DNA from: Bacillota bacterium
Lineage (GTDB): Bacteria > Bacillota > Clostridia > Lachnospirales > Bianqueaceae
NCBI GenBank assembly: GCA_017474705.1
Contig: JAFVHC010000122.1
Coordinates: 1-6,199, forward strand
DNA: 6,199 nucleotides
Reading direction: 5' to 3'
Shown: positions 4,632 through 6,199 of the stretch, one piece after another
Layout of the letters: each line of letters opens with the position of its first letter
How positions within the stretch are numbered: position 1 is the stretch's first letter
Translations under genes and position numbers: made by a program
The notes under the pieces: generated by a model
Databases searched by the model: none
Seen by the model: the letters and a program-made list of their open reading frames with translations, nothing else
Told to the model about the DNA's origin: nothing

Positions 4632-6199
4632 TCAAAATCTCCTGAACTTGCTCAGGTCTATGTAAGAGGACATGGGCATGCCCAGATCCTCCGTCTGTGT
4701 CAGAAAATCAACGATCGGTGCAGGATCTTCCAGGCTGTGCGGATGGTGCCCGCACCCTTCCTTGCCAATGAACAATGATGGCACGTCCGCTTCCGTATAG
4801 GCTGTTTCCAGCAACCGGCCGTTCTTCTCATAAGGCACGACCGTATCGGCATCACCATAGACCAGCACCAGCGGGATCTGCGCCAGCACCATGGTACTGA
4901 TGCGCTCCTCCACCACCGAACGGAACTCATAGGCCGTTTCTTCCGTATACCCCCACACAGCTTTGCATTCTTCCCAGTCAGGTGCATTGTCCTCTTTAGG
5001 CCAGCTGAGGATGTCGACGACCGGCGCGTCCAGATACATGGCGCGGATCCAGGAAGGATGCGCGCTGGCAAGGCCCATGGCATACAGGCCGCCGCGGCTG
5101 ACCCCGATGGGGATCATCTGCTGCTTCAGCTCATAACGTTCCCGCACATAGTGGTAGAAGCTTTCCATGTATTTCATTACATCAGGTGACCCATATTGAT
5201 CGCTGACACGGTAATAGACCAATGCAAAGCCCTGTCGGACCAGTTCGATCTCCGGCGGAGTCACACCTTCGAAAAACTCCATCTTCCAGATCCAGCCGCC
5301 GTGTCCATTTTCCTCGTTTGGCAGAACGACCACGCCTTCGTAGCCGCGATAATAGAAGTCTTCCCGTCGGAAACCGTTCCACTCAGACACCCGCGGTTCC
5401 CAAAGCTCCTGATGCTCGTCCAGATACTCCGCCACCTTGCGGTTGAATCCCTGGTATTTCATCATGGTTCGCTCGAACGTGTCGACCTCTTCATGATCCG
5501 GACGGATATAGCCGACCGCTTCCAGATAGAACTTATGCAGCAATTGGTCGCGGCGGTAGATACGGGCCATCAGTTCTTCCGGCACCGCTTCATCCAGGTG
5601 ATCCGCGTACACATGGAACACTTTCCTCATGAATGCTCTGGCGATCTGGAAGTGTCCTGCCCACCCCGGATGGACGCCGTCCTCTGTAAAGGGGCCGAGG
5701 CCTGACAACGCCTCATGCACATCGACCACGACGTCGACCTCCGGGCCGACCTCTTCCACCAGAAACCTGCTGTACCGTGTCAGAACGTCGTCATAGGCCG
5801 CACTGGCATGATCGAAGTCGAAAGGCCCTTCTATGCCTTCGACAAGCTTGTCAGGCCGCACTTCCGGCTCAAAGGGCGTCGGGGTCATCACGATGATACG
5901 GTTGCCGTATTCCCGAATGCGGCGGACGAGCTTCCACATGCCTTCTTGATACGCGGCATACCGCTCTTCCTTGAACGGATGATAGATACCGTCGTTCATG
6001 CCATACATCAGGACGACCCAATGAGGTTCGATGGTGAGCATGGCGCGGTCGATCCGCTCGTTCACGTCAGGACGCGGATAAGGATGGCCAGGTTCCGTCA
6101 GGCCGCAGACCGTTTCCGCGCTCAGGCCGAGATTATACAGTTTCAGACTGTTGCCCGGCTGGAACATGTCCAGATACGCCTGGATATAAGAGACGTACA
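4632..6199 (-). CDS. SGNH/GDSL hydrolase fused to an alpha/beta hydrolase (5' end cut by window edge)
   Basis: 522 complete codons or fewer are visible (about 521 residues), open through the right edge; residue numbers count from the first complete codon in the window. The N-terminal domain (to about 195) is SGNH-like: NLGLSAET (block II region), L-M-Y-G66-M-N68-D (block III) and D173-G-V-H176-P (block V, the Asp/His pair). The GDS serine block must lie just outside the window. A helical linker of about 195-285 follows. The second domain (about 285-505) is an alpha/beta hydrolase with elbow G-V-S367-R-G-G, acid D451 in YGDADTVVP and a His in G-C-G-H484-H-P. Both domains therefore appear catalytically competent. 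Substrates are probably esters, perhaps acylated carbohydrates (inference). Whether it is secreted is unknown because the N-terminus is missing. First visible gene of the operon with the zinc-ribbon and MATE genes (16-bp gap). Confidence 0.87.
   Translation of the reverse strand, partial: YVSYIQAYLDMFQPGNSLKLYNLGLSAETVCGLTEPGHPYPRPDVNERIDRAMLTIEPHWVVLMYGMNDGIYHPFKEERYAAYQEGMWKLVRRIREYGNRIIVMTPTPFEPEVRPDKLVEGIEGPFDFDHASAAYDDVLTRYSRFLVEEVGPEVDVVVDVHEALSGLGPFTEDGVHPGWAGHFQIARAFMRKVFHVYADHLDEAVPEELMARIYRRDQLLHKFYLEAVGYIRPDHEEVDTFERTMMKYQGFNRKVAEYLDEHQELWEPRVSEWNGFRREDFYYRGYEGVVVLPNEENGHGGWIWKMEFFEGVTPPEIELVRQGFALVYYRVSDQYGSPDVMKYMESFYHYVRERYELKQQMIPIGVSRGGLYAMGLASAHPSWIRAMYLDAPVVDILSWPKEDNAPDWEECKAVWGYTEETAYEFRSVVEERISTMVLAQIPLVLVYGDADTVVPYEKNGRLLETAYTEADVPSLFIGKEGCGHHPHSLEDPAPIVDFLTQTEDLGMPMSSYIDLSKFRRF

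Overview
This window looks like a chromosomal segment of a Bacillota (Firmicutes) bacterium with intermediate GC, plausibly a gut clostridial or erysipelotrichial lineage. The clues are a canonical T-box leader (almost confined to Gram-positive-type bacteria), a tRNA gene without an encoded CCA end, AAGGAG-type ribosome binding sites and the protein families present. The exact genus cannot be read from the sequence.

Layout from left to right. Positions 1-801 (minus strand) hold a two-gene unit: a small DUF1294 membrane protein, then a radical SAM protein of the YhcC/TIGR01212 type that runs off the left edge; the two overlap by ATGA. Divergent from it, at about 837-1734 (plus strand), are a promoter, a complete T-box riboswitch of about 245 nt with antiterminator and terminator, and a gene for a 2H phosphoesterase (LigT / '2'-5' RNA ligase' family) that ends at its own terminator. 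Positions 1784-2218 contain no convincing gene. They hold a tandem array of about 106-bp units (three whole and one truncated), each whole unit built around a long inverted repeat.

The right part is all minus strand. A transcription unit enters from the right edge: an SGNH-hydrolase / alpha-beta-hydrolase fusion (start missing), a zinc-ribbon protein with six predicted membrane segments, and a MATE-family efflux transporter, with a 16-bp gap and then an ATGA overlap. It is followed by tRNA-Thr(GGU), which has its own promoter and a downstream hairpin terminator.

The most interesting relation is between the T-box and the tRNA. The T-box bulge reads TGGA, which requires a tRNA with discriminator U. 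The tRNA-Thr(GGU) encoded 1.2 kb away has U73, and its cognate codon ACC is present in the specifier-loop strand of the leader. The inference is that uncharged tRNA-Thr induces an RNA 2H phosphoesterase. That is an unusual T-box target, since T-boxes normally control aminoacyl-tRNA synthetases, amino-acid biosynthesis or amino-acid transport. The second notable item is the repeat array, in which the hairpin stem shows a compensatory G-C to A-T change between units.
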